From Pseudoscleropodium purum (lineage: Eukaryota > Streptophyta > Bryopsida > Hypnales > Brachytheciaceae): a stretch of DNA of 64,000 bases. The stretch is from positions 31,124,001 through 31,188,000 of the forward strand of contig OZ017797.1 in assembly GCA_963969395.1 (NCBI GenBank). The letters run 5' to 3'. Position 1 is the stretch's first letter, and each line of letters opens with the position of its first letter. The position numbers were made by a program, and so were the translations under genes. Below the pieces are notes generated by a model that was not told where the DNA came from, made no database searches, and saw only the letters and a list, made by a program, of their open reading frames with translations. Below are positions 49,111-60,400 of this stretch, piece after piece.

Positions 49111-49756
49111 TCATTTACAAGTCATCTAGAATGCAATTGTCAAAAATATAACCACTTTTAGTGCAAACATCTCATTCTAGAAGGGAGTTAATGTCTATTG
49201 CCCCTATTGGACAAGGTTAGAAAAGATCTTTTTCTTCTAATTGCAAATGTTATAATCTTTCAATTTTTATAGTCAAAATTTTCAAGAAAAATTCTATACA
49301 TTTTTGAAATAGCCTGGTACAAACTTGTATGGTTGAATTTTAATAAAAAGAAAAATTTCCATTCTTTTTCACTATCCTAAAAAGTGGCTTCTTTTGACAA
49401 TCTGTGTTTGAAATGTGCTTCAATCCTTTAGAAATTAACTCTTCCTAAAGTGAGAATTCTACATTACATATCAAGGTCTAGAGTTTTATTTGACAATTGC
49501 ATCTTGTATTATGTTAGTCACATACCAGCCTATGAAATTATTTTAAGAGGTAAAAATATATATCCACATCTTATGTCAAAATTTTGGAAAGCTCCGTTCC
49601 AAATTAACTTTGGAGGAATCTATCCAAATTTTTAATTGTTTCATTTGTCAACCACTTGGCTACTCTTTGAGGGATTATTGAACACAATATATCTTCATTA
49701 TCTTATGGGGTTCATCTATGGTAGAAAAACCTATTTCGGAGACGTCCTCCATGATG
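49111..49756. other. AT-rich intergenic DNA
   Basis: No gene or clear repeat boundary seen. Confidence 0.45.
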
Positions 49757-50120
49757 GTTATATAGGCTGACCTATTGTAGACAATAATTAGATGCACTAT
49801 TCATTAAAAAAAGCTCTCTATTTGTACCTTCTTGTTTATTCATCTTTTTTTCCTATTGGCTTAGGAAGAAGTGTCAAAACTAACCAAAATCAGTGAATCT
49901 ATGAGACCGGATTGAATCTAGGTGAAAAATCCACAATAAAATTCAATAAAATATTCATTCTTGAAACAAATTTTTTTTTTTTTTTTTTTTTTCATTCTTC
50001 CTCATCCTTAATTTTACATACATTGAACTCAAGTTAAGCACAATTTTCCTACATCAATAAAGACTGAAATGCTTAGGTTAACCAAAAAAAAGGTACTTCT
50101 ACTTTATATTCAAAATTTCA
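49757..50120. repeat. Dispersed repeat, copy B (pairs with 6480-6895)
   Basis: See the entry at 6480; same order of landmarks in the same orientation, with a T tract at 49971-49992 in place of a mixed A/T stretch in copy A. Confidence 0.75.
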
Positions 50121-50209
50121 AATCATCAAAAATTGATGTGATGGCTCATCACAAAATCCTAAAACAATTACTGAAGTGCCACCTGTAATATCATAAAACT
50201 TAGTGTGGC

Positions 50210-50340
50210 CCACACTATTTCAGACATTTCCTGAATTAGAAACTGTGCGGATTTGTTCGCCCTCACAGTTGCCGCACTGGCTGCAGACACGGCATTGCAG
50301 ACACGGCATAAATACCTTAGAGTAGAGTGGTGGACAAAAA
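50210..50340. repeat. Diverged duplicate of the 54840-54920 promoter-like segment
   Basis: Shares CAGACATTTCCTGAATTAG and AACTGT, then TTCGCC, ACAGTT and CACTG in order with 54848-54915. It also holds a short internal duplication GCAGACACGGCAT (two copies 50282-50308). Composition is GC-richer than the surroundings, as if a piece of a gene's 5' region had been copied here. Confidence 0.6.
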
Positions 50341-50439
50341 AGTCCATTCTTCATTTGAACCTTTTCCAAGGAGTCAATTCTCCATTAAATTTGAAGCCAA
50401 GTTCCGTACATTCTGAAAGCTAAGATAGGGAGACAATAT

Positions 50440-50506
50440 GTATTAAAATTTGAGGTGCAGACAATTGCTCCAGTATTAAAATTTGAGATGCAGAAAATTG
50501 CTCCAC
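50440..50506. repeat. Two tandem 34-bp units
   Basis: TATTAAAATTTGAGGTGCAG... followed at once by TATTAAAATTTGAGATGCAG..., each ending AATTGCTCCA. Two copies. Confidence 0.85.
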
Positions 50507-50512
50507 TATCCC

Positions 50513-52096
50513 TTTAACCCCTAAACGTCTGGATCCATTTCCAAATTTGACAATTCGGGAAAAAGTGTTATAAAGTGTTATTTGGAAGAATATTTTGGAA
50601 TTGATGTACAAATGAAAGTTGTAGATTTTGAATTATAGATTCCATCCATATAGTTAGATTCACTAGTGCTATCACCATTATTTTTATATAAATTTTGAAA
50701 GGGGAATTTCAAAATTCCTTCTAAATTCAATGGCAAGCAAATTATTATCATTTTGTGTGTAAAACTTATTGGAACAGATTTGAAGTGAGGTTACCTTGAT
50801 ATGGTGATTTTTTGAAATTTTTGTGTTCATTACATCTAGGACCTCATTTTTGCTAATCTGATTTTGAATTAGAGTCAATGCAATTTGACCACTTGACATA
50901 CTTTCACATTTGTAATTTTAGAAAAATTAGTATTCTAGTAACACCAAATCCAACCATTAGATAAGACAAGAACTTAATAGAGTATCACCAAAAATTAGGA
51001 TGACTTTTATCCAAGCAGGAATGAGACAGAAATTAGAACTTCAATTGGTTCATCATCCCAAAAATGGACGTCGGAGCACTCTAGGGTTAGTCCCTTAAGA
51101 GAGAGGGGGTAGTACAAATTTCAAAAATTGTGGATGTATTGTAAAATGTCATTTACAAGAATAATTTGATGATGATTTTCAAACAATTTTTATAAAATAT
51201 GAATAATAGATCACATCCATATGTTTAAATCATTTAGTATATAATTAATATTTTTCTATAAATTTGAAGTCCAAAATTGAAAATTCTTTCTAAACTTGTT
51301 CTTGGATAGAACATTTCTAATTTTCACATAAGAATTTGTTTCCTTGAAGTTCAAAATGTTAACTTTTAATCACTAGTAGTGATTTTTGAAGATTTTAATC
51401 AGTGAATTTTTTTATTCAAGTCATTTTTGAAGGATCATTATTTTAATTGAAAAGATTATTTTTTGAAGCTAAACTTACTAGTATCTATTTAATAGAATAT
51501 TTGAAAGGCAAACTCTTTTGAATGTATAATATATGAATATTAACCTTTGGACACTTTGACATCCAATTTAAAGATAATGAACAAATTGAAATTCAGCTTT
51601 CTTTCTCATTACTGCTTGGATGAGAGTCATCTAATTTGTGGAGATACTTTAACAATGTTGTCCTATCCAATGGTTGGATTTGGTGTAACTAGAGTTCATA
51701 TTTTTCTAAAATTACAAATGTGGAAGTGTATCAAGCCAAAAATTGCATTGATTTTAGTTAAAAATTAGATTTGCAAAAACGAGGTCATACATTAAAAGAA
51801 TAGAAAAATTTCAAAAAATCACCATACTAAGAGAACCTCGTTTTAAATCCATTTCAACGAGTTTTACTCCAAAAAATGATAATATTTTGCTTGTAATTGA
51901 ATTTAGAAAGAATTAAGAAATTTTCCTTTCAAAATTTCAAAATTTTTTTTAGTGATAGCACTAGTGAATCTAAATGTATAAATGGAATCTAAAATTCAAA
52001 ATCTACAACTTTTATTTGTATATCAGTTCCAAAATATTCTTCCAAATAGCACTTTACAATAATTTTGGAAAAGGATTTGGATGTTTAGGGATTAAA
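50513..52096. mobile_element. 1.6-kb fold-back element with TTAACCCC-type ends
   Basis: Starts TTTAACCCCTAAACGTCTGGA and ends TTTGGATGTTTAGGGATTAAA, its inverse. The inverted similarity extends through much of both arms: CACTAGTGCTATCAC (50669) against GTGATAGCACTAGTG (51953), and TCCAACCATTAGATA-GACAA (50950) against TTGTCCTATCCAATGGTTGGA (51656). The transcript would fold into a long hairpin. Ends resemble those of the 0.9-kb elements. No transposase-sized open frame. Confidence 0.8.
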
Positions 52097-52484
52097 GAAT
52101 CAATACAAGAATCTTTTAAAAAGTTGATAAATTAAAAAACACAAGTTAGTATGCTCGGAATATGTTTGTGTTTTTTTTTTGTTCAAAATTTGAACATAGG
52201 CCTATTAGGAGCACAATTGTGCACCTAAAATTTTTAAACAATGTATCAACATACTCATCATCCACCAACATTGTTTCAATTTTAAGTTGAAAGCGCTTCA
52301 AATCAGATGAATATCTTGTAGATTGAGTGTAGATTAGTGTCAAATTGTTGGTAGATTGGTAGTGGATTTCAAACAACATTTAAAGACTTCTAACAAGCCT
52401 TCTAACTACAATTTTAATTTATTATTTCTAGATTTTTTTACTACTACTTCTCCTTGTTTGATATGCCTCAAAAATTTTGATACC

Positions 52485-52515
<31 letters not shown>

Positions 52516-54174
52516 AGAGTATGTAGTTAGTTTTAAAATTTGATGAGGAATTTACTATAGAAGAAAGGTCTCAATGTAGAATGGATCTTTTTGTCCTAAA
52601 ACCTATATAATCTATATAAAATCTATAAAATTTCTCCTATAAAGTGGTAACATTGAACAACCTCAATTTGTACACTTCACCTTTTGTTCTTCTTACTACA
52701 ATAGACCATCCTCATCGTGATTTCAATAATGCTAGCATATGAGTGTAGAGACAAGAGACAAGAGCCATGATCCTAGTTGTAGGTATGCACCTACAACCAT
52801 GTGAAGGTGTTTATAACATATGTATCTATAATATAGGTACACTATAACACAAGTATCTATAACTATAGAAAGTGTTTATTATAGACTCCTAGGCTCATAA
52901 ATCTATGCTCATGTATTAGCACTATCCTCTTGATTTGGTTTCTTTAAGATTGAGGCATCAATTGTCAACCATGCCCAATACCCAAGCTGTAGGGGGTGCT
53001 ATTTCCACCCTTAGGCTAGAACTCAAAGCTTGAAATGTCCTTTTTAAGGTTGGGACTAATAAGGTTATGATACATGTCTCAAAGTAGTGAGTGGGAAAAT
53101 AATTCTTGAATGATTGGAATTAGAAGACCCTAGACATTGGCTACTAGTAAAATGCACTTTTAGGCTCCCCAAATTCACAATAATTTCATTTTTGGGAATC
53201 AAACTCTGAAAATTTTGCTATCCCCATATTTCCTATCTTCCTACATGGGAAAAATTTCTACCACCTCATACTGCACATGATCTGCTCCAAAATTGCTTAA
53301 ATGATTGACTACTGGTGCCTCAAATTAGGGTGAGATCACTTGGGATCAATCGATGTTTTTATTTTCTAGCTGTATGTAGAGTGAAAACATGATTTGTTGA
53401 TATGGCAATAAGGTCGAACCTCATTAAATTAAGTAAATGAAGATTTTTTCAAATGGAAAATTTTCATATTAACACCATTTCTGATTTTTGAAAACACACA
53501 CATTGGTTTGGATTACTTCAATTGAAATCAATCATGGTCCGTGCATATGCTTTAGGGGTTTGGGTTCCAAACTTTAAATGGAACCATGAAGGATAAAATT
53601 AGTTAGAGTTCAGAGTGTAGGCACAAATATAAAACAAAATATGAAAATAGAAACTCAAAGCAAGTGAAGCCACTTGATTATTTTATATGTTCAATTTTTT
53701 CAATGATCTTTTTTGGGGCATAAAACGAACTAGGGATTGGTTCCAATGTCATAGGAGGCCTTGGAAATTCATTTGAATGTTCATTTGAATTTTGTAAGAT
53801 TTCAACTATTCTAATGGGTGATTGTTTCACTTTTTTTTTCATGCAACTTTCAAAGTTGTAGAACTCCTAGGTCATCAACTTCCAACCTCCATATCTCTCA
53901 TATTATACCTTCAATGTTTAAATTGATTAAAAAATTAGTCCACTGGGGGGCAATTAGTCTATAATAGTAGATGCACTCATGGATTATTTATTACACTTAC
54001 TAGGAGGAGCTCAAATGAATATTACAAAGTATGTCTTAAAGAGTTTGCATTAAATCTAGGATATCTCTATTATTTCTCCATTTTTGGATCAAATTTCTTT
54101 GCCATCTATTCAACACACCTTTCCTTGCAATTGTAAAAACACACACTTCATCCAAATTCTTATTAGTTTTTGTT
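52097..54174. other. AT-rich intergenic DNA with a CT microsatellite
   Basis: No gene seen. Contains a CT/CTTT microsatellite at 52484-52516 and a short tandem of CTATAACACAAGTATCTATAA-like wording near 52810-52870. Confidence 0.5.
52484..52516. repeat. (CT)n microsatellite
   Basis: About 15 CT units with one TTT interruption. Confidence 0.95.
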
Positions 54175-54345
54175 AAATAACAAAAAGAAAGATTACAGGT
54201 GCACATCACCTAATAGCTACTTTTTTTTGTGGAAGAGATTATAGTATTGCATGTATGAAAATTAAAATAATAAAGAAAAGACCTCCAATTTGCACGGTTA
54301 GATTCATTGCTACATGGGCAAGAACTAATTAATTAGGTGGGCACC
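54175..54345. repeat. Third copy of the 48516-49110 repeat
   Basis: See the entry at 48516. Confidence 0.6.
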
Positions 54346-54455
54346 TTCCAAAATACCACTTTTCAACTACTGTGCCTCCTTACCACTATTAGATTCTTCA
54401 AAATTTTCATATTTTCTTGTTGGCAGGTGGAAGGAGGTTTCAACATACCCTGAAA

Positions 54456-54520
54456 TGCAACATTTGGATACAAGATGCAAAAGTTATGAAGGGTCAAAGT
54501 TTCTTTTGGTAGAGGTTCCA
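54456..54520. repeat. Single unit related to the PRL1 intron 1 repeats
   Basis: CAACATTTGGATACAAGATG followed by CAAAAGTTATGAAGGGTCAA parallels the repeat units at 7535-7580. Confidence 0.65.
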
Positions 54521-54559
54521 AAACATTTCGTCCACATATTGATTTTGGAGATGTACACA

Positions 54560-55785
54560 GAGCAATGATGGCGGGTTTGCGCTGACTTTGAGGTGCTTCC
54601 CTCCTGGGATGTCAATTACCGGCCTATTCTTTCCCAAGTCATCCCCAAGCGATGGACCGATCACACCAGAGCCCCGGCAACAGCCACTATCGGAACCCAT
54701 CCGCTTATAAGTTTGACATGACTGAATCGATTGCTTACCTGCCACCTGTCCCTTACGTGTCCACCTGTCAGACTTTCATTCCGCCATTTCATGAAATTGA
54801 ATGGTTGGAAAATTTAGCGTGCCTAACACTATTCTAAAGCCCCCAGACATTTCCTGAATTAGCAACTGTACAGACTCTTAACAGACTTTTCGCCTTGACA
54901 GTTACGCGAACTGTAGAAACGGAACCCACCGACCCATCAAAAGCATATAAGTTTGAATTCAATCTCCCACCAGACAGCATTCAGCCAAACTCAGTTTGCT
55001 TTTGGTCCTCCCAATGCTGTTTGATTTCCCTTATTACATTGGGTTCATTCGGGATCATTGGTGCTCACAAATTCTCAGGTTAGTCCTTTTTTGTAAAGAG
55101 CATGATCCTGCAGCTGGAGGCATTTCACGCTTCAATGTATGTTCTTTTCGCTAGATGCAGAGGAGTCAGTATCATTTCATTGCCAGTCCATGTGTTTTCA
55201 TCAATTTCTTCCACCGATGTTGAACCGCCGGATACTGCTCTCAACATCCTGAATCTGACATTCAGTGCACTTTGATCATTTTGTAGATGTGATAAAGCCT
55301 ATGCACTGCGAGCAAAAGTAAGGCGTTGCGCTTCACGTCACTTCGTGTTGGGAGATTTGGAATACGTGACAAGCTCACCACCTTTGGAGCATTCTCCCTG
55401 CTGCTTTTGCGCGCGCCTCCATCCCACCACTTTGACGTTCTGTCACTGTTACTGTTGGGTGAGAAGCGACCCCATTCTCACCCTGATCAATTTATGATTT
55501 ATGCTACGATTTCTTCTCATGGTTTAGACGTGGATCGAGTTATCGATGATTGGGGTTGGGGTTGGGTTGAGTTGAGAAAAGCTACGTGATTGTAGGTTGA
55601 AAACATTGTTTCAATTGAGGGTTCACTTGCACTGGGAGTTTCATTTCATCAATTGAAATTGTCCTTGAATTGTGATGACGTGACATGCACAGGGGACGAG
55701 CTAGTTCACGCACTTCTCTCCTGCCACCAGGTGACTAATTCATTAGAACAGGCGGTGGTGAAGAAACGAAGGAAGTGCACAAGAG
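54560..55785 (+). promoter_or_regulatory. Promoter/leader region of a possible small gene
   Basis: Balanced composition starting at about 54560, a plant-gene-like feature here. A good donor (CTCAG/GTTAGT at 55079) and later acceptors (TTCGCTAG near 55153, GCCACCAG near 55730) suggest a spliced, non-coding leader for the downstream 55-aa frame. Transcription is an inference. Confidence 0.35.
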
Positions 55786-55953
55786 ATGGGCAGTGGAAGT
55801 GGTTATGGAAGTGGGGGTGAGTTAGACAGCACTCCCAATGGAGCGGGTGTGAAGTATGGAAAGTCCAAGAAGCAGCGTCAGCAACAACAGGCGCAGCAGC
55901 AGCAGGGTGGACAGCAGACGCAGCAAGGGGCCGTCGTTACTACCGGTACTTAA
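55786..55953 (+). CDS. Possible 55-aa Gly/Gln-rich small protein
   Basis: No family recognised. A single open frame from ATG to TAA: residues 1-24 are Gly/Ser-rich (MGSGSGYGSGGELDSTPNG), a basic patch KYGKSKKQRQ follows, then a Gln-rich run (QQQQAQQQQGG) and a short neutral tail AVVTTGT. Its codon composition is balanced and unlike the AT-rich flanks, and it lies downstream of a balanced leader-like region with splice signals. No signal peptide or membrane helix. It could instead be the 5' end of a longer spliced protein or a chance frame over a CAG-rich repeat. Confidence 0.4.
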   Translation: MGSGSGYGSGGELDSTPNGAGVKYGKSKKQRQQQQAQQQQGGQQTQQGAVVTTGT

Positions 55954-57430
55954 AACAACGGCATGGACGTGCGTAGGAAGCCATTGATTGAGTTTCATGC
56001 TATGTTTTGTTCAGTCTTCTTCTTTCATCATTGAGTCACAGATTTAATTACAAAAGGCCCCAATAGATTATGAGCAGGGCTTTTTTTCTTTTCTTCTACC
56101 AGTGTCCCCCCTGCTGCCCTCACTCCAGTGACTAGTTTTGGGAGGGATGAAGCCAGAGAGGTTAGATTTATGACAATCTGGCAAAATTTCGTCAAAAACA
56201 AAAGCACTCATTATGATGGCTTTGAGATTGACTAGGTATTGGAACTTCCAAAGGTTGCAACCACTCTCATATTTCACTTTGATTCTTCAGTGACCTTCAG
56301 AGTTGGTTGAATGTACCATCAATTTTCAATCGAGTTGTATCTCAATTTTTATACCTTCAATGTTTGATTTGATTAAAAAAAATTGGGTTTGTAGGGAGGG
56401 TAATCAAGTTAGAATGAGAGGATGTATGTGAGGATGCATTTTTGAAATAATTGCACTTCGTACTTCACCAAATAATGTGAATCTTTGAGTTGGACATACA
56501 TAATCTCTCTACAGTGTCATGTATCAAAAATCTCAAATTGAGATTTGATTGTAATTAGAAAGACTAGATTGAGTTTTAGAAATCATGTTTTGATTTTGTT
56601 GACATGGATTTGGATTAAAGAGCTTATGTTTTTTGTTTTTTTTAGTATTAGTTGATATCTAGTTATATGTTTGTCAAATATTGGAATGGTAAGTCAAATG
56701 CATAAATTTTTAAATTCAGATTTAAATGCATGAATTAAATATGCATTTTCAATTGAAAGTGGCTTATATAAATATATCCATTCCCATTCTTAACCTTCAA
56801 GCAAGGTAGTTTAATCCTTTGAATTGATAAAATTGACATGAATGAAGGATGAAAATAAATAATGGATGTGTCTAATTTTGTATTTAAACTACCTTTATTT
56901 TATCTTATGCAACATTTTGTGATAAAGTGACAATGACTTGAAAAATAAGTGCATCAGACATTTTAGTGGCAAAAATGTGACGAAAATAACCCTTGATTTT
57001 TGTAGTGTCAAGTCAATGGTACAGTTAGCCCTCCAACCTTGGGATAAACCCATTTCTAAGAAAGGGGTCTCATCTGATAAAGAACGACATGGATGTTTTT
57101 GGATGAACAGATCCAAATTCTCAAATTCATTCAAAAGATAGAAAAAGTTCCCAAACTTTAAAAAAAAAAGATAGAAAAGAGGCTCCACGGGAATCAGATC
57201 AATGCGCTTCCCCGGCCGCTTCTCTAACACTTTGACGATGCGCAATCACTTCAACAAATTGAAACCCTAATTTGCAAGTAGAGCGCGGAGAATGGAAGGC
57301 GCAAGGCGACAGTGACAAATGGTGGATATCGTCACATTTCGTTTCTTGTGCTGTCTCTCGACTTGAATTCCCATCCTCGGATGGCGTGCCTTGTGCGTCG
57401 TTCGTGACGCCAGCGCAAAAGAGAGATTTC
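55954..57430 (+). other. Intergenic and E1 gene 5' leader
   Basis: AT-rich DNA to about 57180, then balanced sequence that probably holds the promoter and 5' UTR of the E1 gene. The E1 frame stays open upstream to an ATG at 57272, which would add 53 residues without a targeting character. Confidence 0.45.
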
Positions 57431-60400
57431 ATGGTGAGTGTCGGGATATGGCGAGCAGTGGTTGCTCGCGAGAGGCCGGCGAGTTGTTGGTGGAGGATGA
57501 TCGCTTTGGGAGCTGGATCTCACACTCCGGTTCGTCATTCTCGCTTCGTTCACGCCCCCGCGGAGCCGTCCGACATCACTCTCGTCCACGAGACGCTCAA
57601 AATCGCCTCGCTCGTCACCGCATTCCGCAGTCGAGGACATTTCGTGGCCACTCTTGGTAAGGAATTTGATGAAATTGGAGTGCTGAGTGAAGATTATCTG
57701 CGGAATTGAGATTGAAATCATTTGGTGCTTGAATTTTGGAATGATTTTGAGGTAACAGAGAGCATTATCGCTTTCTTTAATCGCGAGTCACTTTTGCTGT
57801 CAAGAGAAGAAATTGCAATATCTTTTGGAATCGAGAGCCATTTCTGCTGACAATCGAGGAAATTGCGGTGTCGTTGGTAAAATGGAACCGATGAGTAATT
57901 GTCTCAGATTTCGGATGTTTTTATGAATAGTCACAGTGAGTACCGTTTGAATTTTGCAGTGGGATTTTGTGTTGGAATCAGCGAATTTTGAAATGATTTT
58001 GAAATGCTGAAGTTTGTAGTCAATTGAGGAAAGAACAATTCGGCAGTGTAATTGAATTCATGATTAACCATCAAGCTTTAGGAGAATTTGACGGTTTACC
58101 AAATTGGATAATGTTCGAATTTTCCTTCAAAATCTGGTTTGATATTGACTTTTGAATTTTGAAATGATCCTGAGATGATGGAGCTCATTGTATCATTTCT
58201 AATTCGAGATTGATTTCTGCGGTAAATCGAGGAAATTGCAATTCGGCGGAAGCGGTGATTAACCATTTCAGATTATTGAAGATATTGGTGAAGTACCAAG
58301 TGATTATGTATTGCTCATCCGGTCCATTGGCGTTTTTGATGTGGCAGATCCGCTGGGAAGGACATTGGGTCGACTGGTGGAAGGGAACGATGAGGCGGCA
58401 TACGCTGAGCCCGAGAATGCGAAAGACCTTTTTGAGCTTCTGAAGAATTATCCTTCCTTAAACCTCGATGCTGTGGGATTGAAGGGCGTGGATCCTAATA
58501 AAAGGTCCGTGCCAGCCTGTCTCTGCATTTGCCTTTCGTTGCATCTTGTATAAACAATCACAACGATTTGTAGACGGTTTCACAGATGCTTTATTGTTCA
58601 GATACTATCTGGGCGATCATCTGCGCATATCACGGGCTACGCAGCTCTTTTGGACCGTCAATGAAGTGGTGTCATTGCTACGAGGAAGCTACTGTGGCAC
58701 GACCACCGTAGAGCATGAGCATGTCGTTTCCAAGCCTGCTAAGGATTGGATCCGCCTTATGGTGGAGCGTCCGCAGGCACGGTCTCTCTTTCATCCCTCT
58801 TTTCAGCGGCGGATCTTGTATCACTTGCTCTACGCTGGTATCTCTCAACCCTCTCGTGTTTCTTTATGTGTGACTTTTCGTTTCTTGATTGTGAGCAGAA
58901 CGGATTTTGTCAAATTCTTAAACCCCCGATTGTTTTATGGGGATGAACAGATCATTTCGAACGTTTTCTTGCAACGAAATTTCAGGCCTCCAAACGTTTT
59001 GGCATTGAAGGATGCGAAAGTTTAATACCTGGTCTCTTCGCGCTCATTGAGGTTTGCACTTAATATTAGTTCAGAGTATATGCTGCTTTGTCAGTCTCCA
59101 GTTCGGTCGAACAAGAGTAAACGTTTCATGAATGGAAAAGCGCTTACCAGATGTTCATGTGCTGTGGTTTGCATGGTCTTATTACCTACACTAGGACACG
59201 ATTCTTGGTGACTTTGTGGCATGGGCTATGATGAATTGCTATTCTGAAAAGGTCGGACTGAAATGACGCAGCGTGCAGCAGAAAGCGGGATTAAAGCCAT
59301 TGAGCTGGGAATGTCACACAGGTTCTCATTCTCGGTTCTTGCTTCCCTATTTGTTTCATTGAATTCAGGACGTAATTCGCATTGAAAGTCAACCTTATGA
59401 TCTTTTGATTGCATTGAGAATATAAAGTTTGTATCTAAATGTGCCTTATTTTGTCAGGGGGCGGCTGAATGTGCTGCACACGATCCTCTCAAAGCCACTT
59501 GGAAGCATCATAACAGAGTTCAAAAATGTGGGAGACATCGACTTTTTACAGGTTGGAGATGTCAAGTACCATCTGGGCACTCGCGGTACTTTGACCTTTG
59601 ATGACAAAAAGGTAATGTCTTGTTCAATGGAGCACCTATCTTACATCTTGTAGTAACAGGCCTGTTCCTCTGTCTGTTCTTCTCATTATTTGCGAAGGTG
59701 ATAACTACTATGCTTACCGGAAAGTGTTTGGGATTCGCAGCTTCACTTCTCGCTTCTGCCAAATCCAAGCCATTTGGAAGCAGTTGATCCTGTTGTTTTG
59801 GGAAAGACTCGTGCTAAGCAATTTTTTACTGGAGACACCGCAAGACTGCAAAACATGGTAGGTAATTTTCAGCATATTAATGGCAGTACTTTTACGTCGT
59901 GTATGATATCTTGTCAGGTCTTGCTATCTGAGTAAATTTTGTGGCAGCAAGTTAGCTGATCAGGAAATTAGATGCAGTGTGTTGAATTCTCAAGTCAGTT
60001 GCATGTAGGAATTTGGAGGCTGATGTTTGATGAGAAGACTGTGATTCTCGTGGGGTGTACTGATTAAAATGGGCGTTGCCCATTATGCGTGGATGTTGTA
60101 CGCTGAAAGAGACTTATGTAATATAAGCATGGTTTTAAGTTCACTATCTTGATCGTACTTGTTATGAAAATACCTTGAATCTTCTATTTCTTTTTGGCCC
60201 TCTTTATCTTGTGGATAATGACTGGTATATTTAACACATGCCGTATTGGGTGCAGGGTCTTGTACTTCATGGTGACGCTGCATTCAGTGGCTTGGGTCTT
60301 GCCGCAGAAGTTATGCAGGTGTGTGCTCAAATATCTCCGCCTCTTGTTCTTGGTTGTTTTTATAAATTTACGATTAATCGTAAGATTCTTATATAGTTTT

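Noticed and set aside
58602..59051. Continuous reading of the E1 gene through 58837-58950
   Set aside because: That reading lacks E1 similarity; splicing 58837 to 58951 recovers the conserved [20 protein letters not shown] segment in phase.
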